Shown here one piece after another: positions 26,096 to 36,188 of a stretch of 64,000 nucleotides of DNA. Under the pieces are notes generated by a model that saw nothing but the letters and a program-made list of their open reading frames with translations, did no database searches and was not told the DNA's origin. Made by a program: the position numbers and the translations under genes. Location: assembly GCA_004556655.1 (NCBI GenBank), contig SFGF01000001.1, positions 1-64,000 on the forward strand, written 5' to 3'. The first letter of the stretch is position 1; each line of letters starts with the position of its first letter. This DNA is from Lachnospiraceae bacterium (GTDB lineage: Bacteria; Bacillota; Clostridia; Lachnospirales; Lachnospiraceae).

Positions 26096-27028
26096 TTATT
26101 TCAATACATTTTCCTTTAAATACTCCGCAATATATCTGGATACTTTCTTACCTCCACTCTCATTCAAATGTGTTCCTGCATCCAGACTATCTTCCTCAAA
26201 ATTCAAACCAATAACATCTGTCACCTTCATACAATTAATCAATTCAACCTCATGTGTATCTGCCCAATCCATAACTGTATTTGTCATCTCTACCGTTTTC
26301 TCATTGCATGGAAACGGTGCACGCACCAATACCAATTCTGTACCATGCTCCTTACACAGTTCATTGATCATATCCAAATATCTGAGATTTTCTTCATAAA
26401 CAGACCGTCTTTTTTCTGAAAATATCTCATCCCAGGATGCATACCCGCAAGGCTGTGCGCCCGCCCAATGTTTGAATCCTCTCCCTTCCTCTGTAAAATA
26501 TGGATTCATTACACTCTCTTTCCATCCCTCAAAAGACGAATAATCCAATTCCTCCCATCTGGAATGATACTTGCCTAAAGGAAACAAATAATCCAACTGT
26601 AAGTCTTCCGGCACGCAATCTTTTATTGCGTCCACTTTTATGTCAGAATATCGCAGATCATTTAATGAAGAATCTCTCACGCCCTCACTCGTAAATCCTG
26701 TATCATCCTCATCATAAAACATACCAAATATCTCTAACACAATAACATCAATATCGCTGTTATCCAACGCATCCTTGACATAATAATATGTATAATTCAT
26801 TGTCTGTTGCTGTCTGCCACGATTATAGGTTTTCAAATTATAATCATCAAATATTTCCGGATCAAAGGTGCAATAACTTTGACTTGTGCCAAAAAACACC
26901 ACATCCCAATGTTCTTCTTTATAAAAATCTGGTATTCTTGGAAGTAATGCTTTCGTAATACAAAATATTCCGCTTCCTAAAATTCCCATAAAAAATATAA
27001 TCTTTAATATACGACCTGCAACTTTCAT
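26096..27028 (-). CDS. SGNH-like acyltransferase partner (copy 2)
   Basis: A 310-residue protein with one N-terminal membrane anchor and an extracellular SGNH-hydrolase-like domain. The Ser block is FFGTSQSYCTFDPE, and the catalytic Asp/His block is DAGTHLNESGG near the C-terminus. Proteins of this shape (DltD, AlgJ/AlgX-like) take an acyl group from an MBOAT partner and place it on a surface polymer. It is closely similar to the next gene upstream, a clear tandem duplication. ATG 27028 is chosen because GAGG is six bases before it. Confidence 0.8.
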   Translation of the reverse strand: MKVAGRILKIIFFMGILGSGIFCITKALLPRIPDFYKEEHWDVVFFGTSQSYCTFDPEIFDDYNLKTYNRGRQQQTMNYTYYYVKDALDNSDIDVIVLEIFGMFYDEDDTGFTSEGVRDSSLNDLRYSDIKVDAIKDCVPEDLQLDYLFPLGKYHSRWEELDYSSFEGWKESVMNPYFTEEGRGFKHWAGAQPCGYASWDEIFSEKRRSVYEENLRYLDMINELCKEHGTELVLVRAPFPCNEKTVEMTNTVMDWADTHEVELINCMKVTDVIGLNFEEDSLDAGTHLNESGGKKVSRYIAEYLKENVLK

Positions 27029-27043
27029 CTCATTCCTCATTTG

Positions 27044-27982
27044 TTAGTGCTTCATAAAAAAATATTTATTCAGATACTGTGCAAGATGTCTAGATACTCT
27101 AGATGCTCCTTTTTCATTTAAATGTGTTCCTCCATCTGAACTGTCTGTATAGAAATTCATTTCAAGTACATCCTGCTGTCTCATATAATTAATAAATCCT
27201 ACATTATGTGCATCTGCCCAGTCCATAACCGTATTAGTTTCTTCTACCACTCTGTCATAGCACGGCAATGGTCCTTTCACCAGTAAAAGCTTTACCCCTT
27301 TTTTCCTACACAAATCATATATTTTCTCTAAATAATTCAGATTATTTTCATTCACTTCCCGCCGTACATCAGAAAATACAATGCTCCAATAATCGTCAAC
27401 ACAAACTTCTTCATTCTTAATCCTTACATATCCTCTGTCAGTTTCCTCATAATATGGATACAATGCCTTGTTATAAAGTGCACTCCAGGATGAGTAATCA
27501 AATTCCTGCCATCTCGCATGATATTTATCCAACGGAAACAGGTAACTCCATCTCAAATTCTCCGGTACGCAGTCCTGTATCATTTCCATTCTAACTGATG
27601 ATAGTGGAAAATCATTTAAGGAAGAATCCCTGATATCCGCATCTTCAAACCGTTCATCACCTTCTTCATAAAACATTCCGAATATTTCCAATACAATTAC
27701 ATCAATATCACAGGACTCTAATGCATCCTTAATGTAAAAATAAGTATAATTCATTGTCTGTTGCTGTCTGCCACGGTTATAGGTTTTCAGTTCATACTCG
27801 TCAAAAATCTCCGGATCAAAAGAGCAATAAGACTGACTTGTGCCAAAAAATACGGCATCGTAGTGCTTTTCCTTATAAAACGCTGGAATTTGTGGTTTCA
27901 ATATCTGGGTAACCATACAGATACATATACTAAGAATTATTATAAAAAGGATGCTTTTAGTTAGTATTTTCATTCTTTTCAT
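27044..27982 (-). CDS. SGNH-like acyltransferase partner (copy 1)
   Basis: A 312-residue paralogue of the following gene, sharing long identical stretches such as RGRQQQTMNYTY and IVLEIFGMFY. It has a membrane anchor and an SGNH-like domain with FFGTSQSYCSFDPE and DGGTHLNEKGA. It sits 22 bases behind the MBOAT gene, the pairing seen in dlt-like and alginate acetylation systems. The reading frame continues to 28060, but GAAGAG nine bases before ATG 27982 and the overlap it avoids favour the shorter form. Confidence 0.8.
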   Translation of the reverse strand: MKRMKILTKSILFIIILSICICMVTQILKPQIPAFYKEKHYDAVFFGTSQSYCSFDPEIFDEYELKTYNRGRQQQTMNYTYFYIKDALESCDIDVIVLEIFGMFYEEGDERFEDADIRDSSLNDFPLSSVRMEMIQDCVPENLRWSYLFPLDKYHARWQEFDYSSWSALYNKALYPYYEETDRGYVRIKNEEVCVDDYWSIVFSDVRREVNENNLNYLEKIYDLCRKKGVKLLLVKGPLPCYDRVVEETNTVMDWADAHNVGFINYMRQQDVLEMNFYTDSSDGGTHLNEKGASRVSRHLAQYLNKYFFMKH

Positions 27983-28004
27983 TTTAATCTGCTCTTCTAC
28001 TTTC

Positions 28005-29492
28005 TTAAAACTGGAAATATATAAAATTTGTAGCAGAGTATCCACTTCCCCAGATTCCAAAAATCAAAATACTGAGGATTCCTGCGATAATAATCGTCCA
28101 TCTTACCACAATATTAGCATCCAAGACCACTCTTCGTACCTTTATCCCATGATATTTACAAATATCTGCCATAAGCAGAATGATAAGTGCCACTCCAAGC
28201 ACAACAAAATTGGGCTTGCTGAGTCCAAAATCATAAAGAGTTCCATTAGCAAGCAATGCCGGATCATTCATATGAAAAATGCTTCCGATAACATCAAATG
28301 CATGCTGTATTGTATCTGCCCGGAAAAAAATCCAGGTAAAATCTACCAACATGAATGTTACTAGTATATAAATGATTGTGAGTGGCAGCCGAATTTTCTC
28401 CAAATGTAATTTTTCTTTTATTATGTTTCGCAAAGGTGTAAAAACTGCCCCTATCACCTGATAGAGTCCATTCAAACCCCCCCAGACTACATATGACCAG
28501 TTTGCACCATGCCATAATCCGCTTATCAAAAACACAATCATAATATTCACATATTTTCTGACTTTTCCTTTACGATTTCCACCCAGTGGGATATAAAGAT
28601 AATCTTTAAACCACGAGGAAAGGGAAATATGCCATCTTCTCCAGAATTCCGCTACCGACTGTGACAGATACGGGCTGTTGAAATTCTCCATCAACTGAAA
28701 TCCCATAACTTCAGCTGCTCCGATTGCAATGGTAGAATATCCCGCAAAATCACAGTAAATCTGAAAAGCAAACAGTACACTTGCCAGCAGCAGATATTTT
28801 CCATCATAAATTCCCACATTAGCATACACATTATCAACGAAAATGGAAATCCGGTCTGCGATCACTAATTTCAGGAAATATCCCCAGATCATGAGCATTA
28901 ACCCATCGCACATTCTATTATAGTTGAATTTCTTCGGATTTCTCAGCTGATTCAATAAATTCTTCGACCGTTCAATCGGTCCTGCCACAAGCTGTGGAAA
29001 AAAGGATACAAACAATGCATACCGGAAGAAATTCCGTTCTGCCTTAATCTCTCCGCGATAGACATCTACCGTATAACCAAGTGCCTGGAAGGTATAGAAA
29101 GAAATTCCAACCGGAAGTAATACATCGAAAGAAGTGTTCACTGTTGGCAAACTTGTATGGTTCAACAATGCATTTATACTCTCAATCGTAAAATTGAAGT
29201 ATTTAAAGAAAAACAAAATTGCCAGATTCGATACAAAGCTGCCTGCAACCACCCACTTCTTTGCCCCTGTATGATCTGACCTGTTCTCTTTCAGCCATTG
29301 CAATAATACACCACTCAGATAAGTGATTGTTGTTGACATAAGCAGCAATAATGCATACTTCGCATTCCAGCCCATGTAGAAATAGTAACTTGCAGCCAAC
29401 AGCCATAAATAACTTACTTTTTTGGGCAGCAAGAAATAAATCACTACAACAATTGGAAAAAACATCAAAAAACTGTATGAGTTAAACAGCAT
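28005..29492 (-). CDS. MBOAT-family O-acyltransferase (DltB/AlgI type), minus-strand copy
   Basis: A 495-residue polytopic enzyme. Conserved regions are LLPVGISFYTFQALGYTVDVYRG, FFPQLVAGPIERS, CDFAGYSTIAIGAAEVMGF, FWRRWHISLSSWFKDYLYIPLGG and the catalytic His in SGLWHGANW. It should pass an acyl group (acetyl or similar) across the membrane to the SGNH-type partner. A second copy on the plus strand at 34.7 kb has the same architecture. Confidence 0.93.
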   Translation of the reverse strand: MLFNSYSFLMFFPIVVVIYFLLPKKVSYLWLLAASYYFYMGWNAKYALLLLMSTTITYLSGVLLQWLKENRSDHTGAKKWVVAGSFVSNLAILFFFKYFNFTIESINALLNHTSLPTVNTSFDVLLPVGISFYTFQALGYTVDVYRGEIKAERNFFRYALFVSFFPQLVAGPIERSKNLLNQLRNPKKFNYNRMCDGLMLMIWGYFLKLVIADRISIFVDNVYANVGIYDGKYLLLASVLFAFQIYCDFAGYSTIAIGAAEVMGFQLMENFNSPYLSQSVAEFWRRWHISLSSWFKDYLYIPLGGNRKGKVRKYVNIMIVFLISGLWHGANWSYVVWGGLNGLYQVIGAVFTPLRNIIKEKLHLEKIRLPLTIIYILVTFMLVDFTWIFFRADTIQHAFDVIGSIFHMNDPALLANGTLYDFGLSKPNFVVLGVALIILLMADICKYHGIKVRRVVLDANIVVRWTIIIAGILSILIFGIWGSGYSATNFIYFQF

Positions 29493-29534
29493 ACCTTCTC
29501 TCCCCGTATCTATATCTTTTGTACATTTCCATCT

Positions 29535-31037
29535 TTAATAGCCTGTACTGGCTTTGAATCCTTCCGGTGCCTGCAGCATTTCATAATCAGTTCCAAAGCA
29601 GGTATTCAGCACCGTTCTCCATGTGTTGATACTTGTCATGCCTTCTATGTCAAGTTTCTCCCCCCCTATATAAACACAGTTCAGGATATTCTGCATATAT
29701 ATCGTCTCTGCTGACGCATCATAAGCTTTGGCACCATAATGGTCTACCTGCCAGTGCGGATATCTTGCCCCATGGTCAGACATCAGAATAATAACCGCAT
29801 CCGGATCATTTTTCTGAATATTTTCTACTATTTTTTCTATACATTTTGTAATATATTTATATTGATTAAGATATACACTCTTATCCTTCCAATTCGTTTC
29901 ATCTTCTTTTGCTATTCGATTACCATCTTCGTCAAACGTAAAATATTCATGTGGACATTCTGCATATGCAAAAGTAAATGTTGGCTGGTCAGCACTCGTA
30001 TAATCTGTAATGTTTTCCATAATCGTCAACACATCGCTCAGATTGGTATAATAATCATTGGATTTTCCACTTAATTTCTGCTGTGCCCAGCTGATAAAAG
30101 AATCTATTTCGCTCCAGATGCCATTGTCCAGAACATAAGTAGATAAATTTTCTTTCTTCTGTTTATAATTTAAAACATTGCAATTTGTATCTGAAAATGT
30201 ATTCAGATGATTTACCATATTGATCTGGTATCCATTGTTTGCAAAAAGCTGATATAAATATGCATTCTCTGATCTCGCCATATTATCAATGGAATAGATT
30301 TCATCACTTGCCACATAAGAAAGATTCAGGATATTCGGAACAATTGTCGAAGTCCATATTGATTCCGTATTATGGCTTCCATAGGATATATTAAATCCCC
30401 TGTCTGCGAGGAAATCTGCAAATTCACTGTTATCATAATCATAATAATGTTCAATGTTTTCAAATCCTGCATATTCGTCAAACAGATAGAAATATACATT
30501 CGGTTTATCACCAGAAAAAGTTTTTTCTGTAATATCATTCTCCTGCTCTGCCACCACTGCCCTCGTATTGTTTTCCACTACTTGCGGAATTGCCGTGACA
30601 ATGTTAAAAATAATCAACACAACAAATACAATCCCGATAACCGTACACAGATTTTCTGTCTCTTTTATCTTTCTGTTCACAAGCCAAAGCACCAGAAACA
30701 GAACAACTGCAACAATAACAAAAAAATATGCTTTTCTCATTCCTGGAATCAATTTTTTCACTGCACCAAGAATGGTATTAAAGTTCATAAAAATCAGTAA
30801 TGCTATCTCACCTGTCAGAACCGCCTTACCCACATTACGGAGCAGCACCAAAAATATGACAAACAAGACTGCTGCCAATATCAGGTTTTTCCCAACAGAC
30901 GGTAAAATTTCCACAAAATGTCCTTCCGACATATTCTGAAAATACATAAATACACTCGGATAGAAAACAATCGCTATCATAGAAACTACCCAGCTTATAT
31001 ATCTCTTTCTTATTACTCCCTTATCTTCTGTCTGCAT
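29535..31037 (-). CDS. Alkaline-phosphatase-superfamily membrane protein (sulfatase/phosphotransferase type)
   Basis: A 500-residue protein with about five N-terminal membrane segments (to residue 155) and an extracellular domain of the alkaline-phosphatase superfamily: NVYFYLFDEYAG as first metal site, IILMSDHGARYP as the second. It differs from its neighbours in length and sequence but shares the plan of phosphoglycerol or phosphoethanolamine transferases such as LtaS. Substrate unknown. It is the second gene of the minus-strand operon, 10 bases after the first, with a GGAGGG ribosome site. Confidence 0.8.
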   Translation of the reverse strand: MQTEDKGVIRKRYISWVVSMIAIVFYPSVFMYFQNMSEGHFVEILPSVGKNLILAAVLFVIFLVLLRNVGKAVLTGEIALLIFMNFNTILGAVKKLIPGMRKAYFFVIVAVVLFLVLWLVNRKIKETENLCTVIGIVFVVLIIFNIVTAIPQVVENNTRAVVAEQENDITEKTFSGDKPNVYFYLFDEYAGFENIEHYYDYDNSEFADFLADRGFNISYGSHNTESIWTSTIVPNILNLSYVASDEIYSIDNMARSENAYLYQLFANNGYQINMVNHLNTFSDTNCNVLNYKQKKENLSTYVLDNGIWSEIDSFISWAQQKLSGKSNDYYTNLSDVLTIMENITDYTSADQPTFTFAYAECPHEYFTFDEDGNRIAKEDETNWKDKSVYLNQYKYITKCIEKIVENIQKNDPDAVIILMSDHGARYPHWQVDHYGAKAYDASAETIYMQNILNCVYIGGEKLDIEGMTSINTWRTVLNTCFGTDYEMLQAPEGFKASTGY

Positions 31038-31047
31038 TTCTTCCCTC

Positions 31048-32760
31048 CTAATAGTAAGAATCTACCATTGGAATAATCTCCCTCAAATTGTTATCATACT
31101 GATATTGAAGTGCTCCGAGATTTCCATCATAAATCATTTTATAATAGATATTCGATCCGCCTTCCATGCCATCATATCGCTTCACCATCGGATAATCAGA
31201 ATCGAGTGCCCTGTCATAAAAGATCCGTTCTCTTCTCTCATCCTGCTTAAATTCATGAAAACTCTGTCCGAATGTTGTATAGTCTTCACCCAGAAGTTCT
31301 ACCAATGTCGTCACAAATTCATTGTAAGAAACCGGTGCGTTCGTCTCCTGCATCACATCATGTGTCTCATGTGGTTCTTTCATAAAGAAAATCGGCTGCG
31401 CATTCCGCCCTGTTCCATGATCTGTCATCACTATAATGGTAGAGTTATCATAAGAACCTGATTCTTTAATCTGCTTCACATACTCTGCTGCCAGTACAAA
31501 CATTCCCTTAATCGTATCATTTCTATCCGGATTTTTCGCATACTGACAATCTGCATCATTAATAAACTCATGCCCACCATTTAAATGATTCACTACAAAA
31601 TAGTTTGAGGAATCATCTATTGTCAATCCATTCTTTACCAATGTATTGTAAAAATTAGGATTCGAATACTGCATAATATTATTTGGGTAAGACACGATAC
31701 TTGCATACTGCTCATTCTTCACGTCAAATCCAGGTTTAAAATATTCCGGCATATAGCGGTATAAAGACATCTCCAGCATTGTCTTATAAAGAAGCGGTCT
31801 GTCAATTTCCCTTACATTATCCTTTTCCGTAATATTATTCACCTTGTCCTCAGCGATGTCCAGACTGTTTCCTCCTGTCAGTACTTCTGACAGATAAGTA
31901 TAAATATTCATTTTATAATTATGGCTCTTTAAAATGTCAAAATATTGATTTGTTTTCTCGTTGTTCCAGCTCTCTTTGAAATAGTCATTCACTGTTTCAT
32001 TCGTATCAAGCGGATTTCCTGTGAGCAGATGAATCAGTGATGGGTAGGTTCCATAGTAATTGCAATCTGCATTATTATAATAAGTAAAATCTTCCAGCCC
32101 TTCCGTAATATCCGGATATGCAGCCCTTGCTTCTTCAAACCATTCATTCGGTACATTATCAAAAAGTAATACAATAATATTTTCATTGGAAGAGATCGTA
32201 AACTGCTGTCCCATATCCAGACATAGTTCCCCTTCCGCATACTCGAATGCATTCTTATCCGCGGTCAGAAACAGTGATCCATACGCCACAATCTGGACTA
32301 ACAATAATACTGTTGTCGTGAGCTGTATCACCTTACTCCATTTTTTTTTGCAAAGAAATGTGACTGTAATTACCAGTACAAGTACTGTTCCCCAGAAAAC
32401 TGCATTTTTTATCACACGTCCCGACTCCGGCATATATCCTTCTGCTGTCACCCCGATCTGGTCAATTCCCCTGTTCAGAAACATAACCTGAATATATCCG
32501 GCAATTGACAGTCCCCAGAGTATGCTAAGGACTATTTTTCTTATGATATCTGGCAAAAATGCCAGAACCGCTGCAATCACAATTGAAGTTCCAATCCCAG
32601 ATATAAGAAATACCCATCCAAATTCTCCATAGACAAATCCCAATTCCGTATAATTGCCAAAAAACACCTCCGATGGTCCAAAAATTCCAATCATAAAAAT
32701 GATCAGGAAAACAGATTCCAAACTCATCAGGAATTTCTTCAAATAATTTTTATTCTGCAT
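31048..32760 (-). CDS. Alkaline-phosphatase-superfamily membrane transferase, copy A
   Basis: A 570-residue protein with five N-terminal membrane segments and an extracellular catalytic domain. Key sites are NIIVLLFDNVP (first metal site), the candidate nucleophile Thr in YGTYPSL, and STIIVMTDHGTG (second metal site). LtaS- and EptA-type relatives move phosphoglycerol or phosphoethanolamine from a lipid to a glycan; the acceptor here is unknown. It belongs to the same subfamily as the genes at 32923, 37153 and 38908. Start at 32760 is supported by GAGG eight bases upstream and by a promoter directly behind it, which excludes the longer frame. Confidence 0.85.
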   Translation of the reverse strand: MQNKNYLKKFLMSLESVFLIIFMIGIFGPSEVFFGNYTELGFVYGEFGWVFLISGIGTSIVIAAVLAFLPDIIRKIVLSILWGLSIAGYIQVMFLNRGIDQIGVTAEGYMPESGRVIKNAVFWGTVLVLVITVTFLCKKKWSKVIQLTTTVLLLVQIVAYGSLFLTADKNAFEYAEGELCLDMGQQFTISSNENIIVLLFDNVPNEWFEEARAAYPDITEGLEDFTYYNNADCNYYGTYPSLIHLLTGNPLDTNETVNDYFKESWNNEKTNQYFDILKSHNYKMNIYTYLSEVLTGGNSLDIAEDKVNNITEKDNVREIDRPLLYKTMLEMSLYRYMPEYFKPGFDVKNEQYASIVSYPNNIMQYSNPNFYNTLVKNGLTIDDSSNYFVVNHLNGGHEFINDADCQYAKNPDRNDTIKGMFVLAAEYVKQIKESGSYDNSTIIVMTDHGTGRNAQPIFFMKEPHETHDVMQETNAPVSYNEFVTTLVELLGEDYTTFGQSFHEFKQDERRERIFYDRALDSDYPMVKRYDGMEGGSNIYYKMIYDGNLGALQYQYDNNLREIIPMVDSYY

Positions 32761-32794
32761 TTCCAACACCTCTGATATATTGTTAACCTTTAAT

Positions 32795-32823
32795 ATATTA
32801 CATGATAAACCCGTGTATTTCAA
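32795..32823 (-). promoter_or_regulatory. Promoter of the minus-strand decoration operon
   Basis: On the minus strand TTGAAA (32818-32823), a 17-base spacer and TAATAT (32795-32800) lie 34 bases before copy A. It should drive five genes down to 26096. Confidence 0.6.
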
Positions 32824-32861
32824 GATTTTTAAAATGAATACTACCCCAATATAGTGTTCTA

Positions 32862-32870
32862 TGCTATAAT
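32862..32870 (+). promoter_or_regulatory. Extended -10 promoter of the plus-strand decoration operon
   Basis: TGCTATAAT (32862-32870) is an extended -10 element 52 bases before the plus-strand copy B. It is back to back with the minus-strand promoter, with about 40 bases between them. Confidence 0.5.
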
Positions 32871-32922
32871 TGCATTCGTAATTTTGCAATTGAAATACAT
32901 TTAATTAGGAAAGAGGAAAATC

Positions 32923-34662
32923 ATGTCAAAAAAAGCTGTTTTACCTGGTTCTTTTCTTAAGAACTATTTTTTTACATTATTGATCGTATTTTTACCACTG
33001 TTTATGTTCGGCGTTTTCGGTCCATCTGAGATTTTTTTCGGCAACTACAGTGAATTTGGTTTTATCTATGGGGAATTTGGATGGAAATTTCTGGAAATTT
33101 CTGTAGTTCTTGCACTTTTTATCGCCCTGATCTTACAGATTGTTCCAAAATTTCCGCGTACACTGATTCTCTCCGTTTTATGGGGTTTTACCATTGCCGG
33201 GTATATTCAGACCATGTTCCTGAATAAAAATCTCGACCAGATCGGGGTATCTGCTGAAGGATACACCGCCAATGCCACACGTGTCATCCTGAATGCTTTA
33301 TTCTGGCTTTTTATCCTTGCTGCATCTGTGCTTATCTGTATTTTCAAAAGAGAATTCTGCATCCGGCTGCTCGGTGTGACAAGCGGTATTCTTCTTGGAA
33401 TTCAGTCTGTAGGATTTGTATCTTTATTTTTTACAGCAGATGCTTCTGCAATGGCTTACAATGACACCGAAGGAGAACTCTCCCTGAGCGGTGCCGAGCA
33501 ATATACGCTCTCCTCTAACAAAAATATTATCCTGTTTGTTCTGGATAATTTTTCCAACACTTTCTGGGATGAGGCGCTCGCTGCCTACCCGGATATGACA
33601 GATTCTCTTTCTGATTTTACATATTATAATAATGCTGACTGTGCCTACTGGGGAACTTATCCATCACTTGCACATATGCTTACCGGTAATCCTCTGGATA
33701 CAGATCTTTCTGTAAACGACTGGTTAAAGCAATGTTGGAATAACGATTCCACAAACGCGTATTATAAACTTCTCAGAAAGCACAATTACAAAGTCAATCT
33801 GTACACTCCTGTGACCAGTCTTCTTACCGGAACCGATACTCTGGAATTACTTCAGGGGAAAATAGATAATGTAGGAACTGAATCTTCCTCAAGAGAGATT
33901 GACTATGAAAAGCTTAATAAAACCATGCTGCAAATGTCCTGCTATCGTTTCCTGCCTGAATATTTCAAACCTGGTTTTGATGTAAAAAACTCACAATACA
34001 CCACGATCGTATCCTACCCGGATAACGAAATGATGTATTCCAACTATAGTTTTTACGAAAAACTACAAGATACCGGACTGAGCCTGGATTCAACGTCCAA
34101 CTATTTTACGATTCAGCATCTGAATGGCACCCATGAATTCGTTAACGACGAAAACTGCGCTTATGACCCTGACAATGCAACCTGCGAGACAACTGTAAAA
34201 GGTATTTTTACAATGCTTGATGCCTACTTACAACAGCTTAAAGACCTTGGTATTTATGATAACTCAACGATTATTATTACCGCCGATCATGGTTCCGAAG
34301 CACGTTCACAGATGATTTTCTTTATGAAAGGAAAAAATGAAACGCACGACTCTATGCAGACAACGAATGCTCCAATCAGCCTGAATGATCTTGTTCCTAC
34401 CATTGTGGAAGCTATAGGTGAAGATTATACTCCATATGGTCAGAGTGTCCACGATTTTTCTGCTGACGAGTCCAGGGAACGCAGCGTTTACATCCGCGTA
34501 AGAGACGATGCATATCCTGCCGTCAAACGCTTCGATGGCGTGACCGAAGGCGGTATGAATGCTTATCATGTATATACTTATTATGGCACACTGAAAGACC
34601 TTGTCTTTCTTTATGACAATGGATATTATACACCTGTACAGGTAATTGATTCCTATTTCTAA
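32923..34662 (+). CDS. Alkaline-phosphatase-superfamily membrane transferase, copy B
   Basis: A 579-residue paralogue of copy A, first gene of the plus-strand operon. Five N-terminal membrane segments begin with the shared GPSEIFFGNYSEFGFIYGEFGW stretch in pieces; the outside domain has NIILFVLDNFS, the candidate nucleophile WGTYPSLAH and STIIITADHGSE. The gene is divergent from copy A, which makes the two operons mirror images. Ribosome site AAGAGGA is eight bases before the ATG. Acceptor and donor unknown. Confidence 0.87.
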   Translation: MSKKAVLPGSFLKNYFFTLLIVFLPLFMFGVFGPSEIFFGNYSEFGFIYGEFGWKFLEISVVLALFIALILQIVPKFPRTLILSVLWGFTIAGYIQTMFLNKNLDQIGVSAEGYTANATRVILNALFWLFILAASVLICIFKREFCIRLLGVTSGILLGIQSVGFVSLFFTADASAMAYNDTEGELSLSGAEQYTLSSNKNIILFVLDNFSNTFWDEALAAYPDMTDSLSDFTYYNNADCAYWGTYPSLAHMLTGNPLDTDLSVNDWLKQCWNNDSTNAYYKLLRKHNYKVNLYTPVTSLLTGTDTLELLQGKIDNVGTESSSREIDYEKLNKTMLQMSCYRFLPEYFKPGFDVKNSQYTTIVSYPDNEMMYSNYSFYEKLQDTGLSLDSTSNYFTIQHLNGTHEFVNDENCAYDPDNATCETTVKGIFTMLDAYLQQLKDLGIYDNSTIIITADHGSEARSQMIFFMKGKNETHDSMQTTNAPISLNDLVPTIVEAIGEDYTPYGQSVHDFSADESRERSVYIRVRDDAYPAVKRFDGVTEGGMNAYHVYTYYGTLKDLVFLYDNGYYTPVQVIDSYF

Positions 34663-34683
34663 TGATTACTTAAGGAGATTTTT

Positions 34684-36177
34684 ATGTCATTTAACTCATC
34701 TGACTTTTTAATTTTTTTCCCGATTGTGGTATTGATATACTTTCTGATTCCACAAAAGCTGAAAAACTACTGGCTTCTGATTGCCAGCTACTATTTCTAT
34801 ATGTGCTGGAATGCCAAATATGCTCTGATCATTCTTTTTTCTACCATTGTGACATACCTTAGCGGTCTTGCACTGGATACGCTCCAGCAAAGATCTGCTG
34901 ATCCGCTTATCACGCGGAAGAAAAAAATAGTTGTAGCTATTAGTGTTTTATTAAACCTATCCCTGCTTTTTTATTTTAAATATATTAATTTTGCAATCGG
35001 AATTTTAGGGGATGCACTGTCCGCCTTCCATATACAGCTCAATCTTCCATCTGTCGATATTCTTCTTCCTGTCGGCATCTCTTTCTATACCTTTCAGGCA
35101 CTGGGATATACGATTGATGTTTACCGTGGAAATACCTGTGCTGAAAAGAATTTTTTTCAGTATGCACTTTTTGTATCATTCTTTCCGCAGCTGGTCGCCG
35201 GTCCGATCGAGCGTTCCAGCCACCTGCTGCAACAGCTTGCCACACCACATAAGTTTCATTCCGATGAAGCCAAAAGCGGTCTTTTACTGATGCTCTGGGG
35301 ATTTTTCTTAAAAATTGTACTAGCTGACCGTATTGCAATCTTCGTTGACTGGGTTTACGGTGATTATCACACCTTTGGTGGATGGTATCTGATCGTAGCC
35401 ACTGCACTTTTTGCCATTCAGATCTACTGTGATTTTGCCGGATACTCTATTATTGCTATGGGGGCTGCCCAGATTCTCGGTATCCGGTTAATGGAAAACT
35501 TCCAGTCTCCTTATCTGGCAGTTTCTGTTGCTGACTTCTGGAGAAGATGGCATATTTCCCTGACTTCCTGGTTCAGGGACTACCTCTACATTCCGCTCGG
35601 TGGAAGCAGATGCAGTAAATGGCGTAAATATAGGAACAAAATGATTGTTTTCCTCGTAAGCGGTCTCTGGCATGGTGCAAAAATCTCTTTTGTCGTGTGG
35701 GGTGGTCTGAACGGACTTTACCAGATCATCGGTGAGATTCTGCAGCCTTTGCGTGATAAACTTGTGAAACTTTTTCACTTAAACCGAAATTCCATCGGAC
35801 ATAAAGCCGTTCATATTATAGTGACCTTTGTGCTGATCGATTTCTCCTGGATATTTTTCCGCGCCAACAGTTTTTCAGAAGCACTCACGATTATTTCACA
35901 GATTATCCATGTACATAATCCATGGATTCTGTTTGACGGATCACTTTATAACTGTGGACTGAATTCCAAAAACTTCTGCTTTATGCTTTTATGTATTTTG
36001 TTACTTTTTGTAACGGATTATTTAAAACAGAAGAAAATATGTATCCGTGAAATTATCGCCAGACAGGATGCCTGGTGTCAGGTTCTGATCATAGCATTTT
36101 CCGTTGTTTTTCTTCTGATATTCGGAATTTACGGAACTTCCTATGATGCATCCAAATTTATTTATTTTCAGTTTTAG
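34684..36177 (+). CDS. MBOAT-family O-acyltransferase, plus-strand copy
   Basis: A 497-residue polytopic acyltransferase, the counterpart of the minus-strand MBOAT gene. It carries LLPVGISFYTFQALGYTIDVYRG, FFPQLVAGPIERS, FWRRWHISLTSWFRDYLYIPLGG and the catalytic His in SGLWHGAKI. The two copies are diverged, so they may use different acyl groups or acceptors. It is followed after 11 bases by its SGNH-like partner. AAGGAG is well placed before the ATG. Confidence 0.93.
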   Translation: MSFNSSDFLIFFPIVVLIYFLIPQKLKNYWLLIASYYFYMCWNAKYALIILFSTIVTYLSGLALDTLQQRSADPLITRKKKIVVAISVLLNLSLLFYFKYINFAIGILGDALSAFHIQLNLPSVDILLPVGISFYTFQALGYTIDVYRGNTCAEKNFFQYALFVSFFPQLVAGPIERSSHLLQQLATPHKFHSDEAKSGLLLMLWGFFLKIVLADRIAIFVDWVYGDYHTFGGWYLIVATALFAIQIYCDFAGYSIIAMGAAQILGIRLMENFQSPYLAVSVADFWRRWHISLTSWFRDYLYIPLGGSRCSKWRKYRNKMIVFLVSGLWHGAKISFVVWGGLNGLYQIIGEILQPLRDKLVKLFHLNRNSIGHKAVHIIVTFVLIDFSWIFFRANSFSEALTIISQIIHVHNPWILFDGSLYNCGLNSKNFCFMLLCILLLFVTDYLKQKKICIREIIARQDAWCQVLIIAFSVVFLLIFGIYGTSYDASKFIYFQF

Positions 36178-36188
36178 AGGTAAAAATA

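Noticed and set aside
32761..32889. Longer N-terminus for transferase copy A
   Set aside because: It would overlap the mapped promoter hexamers; GAGG precedes ATG 32760 and the paralogues start there.
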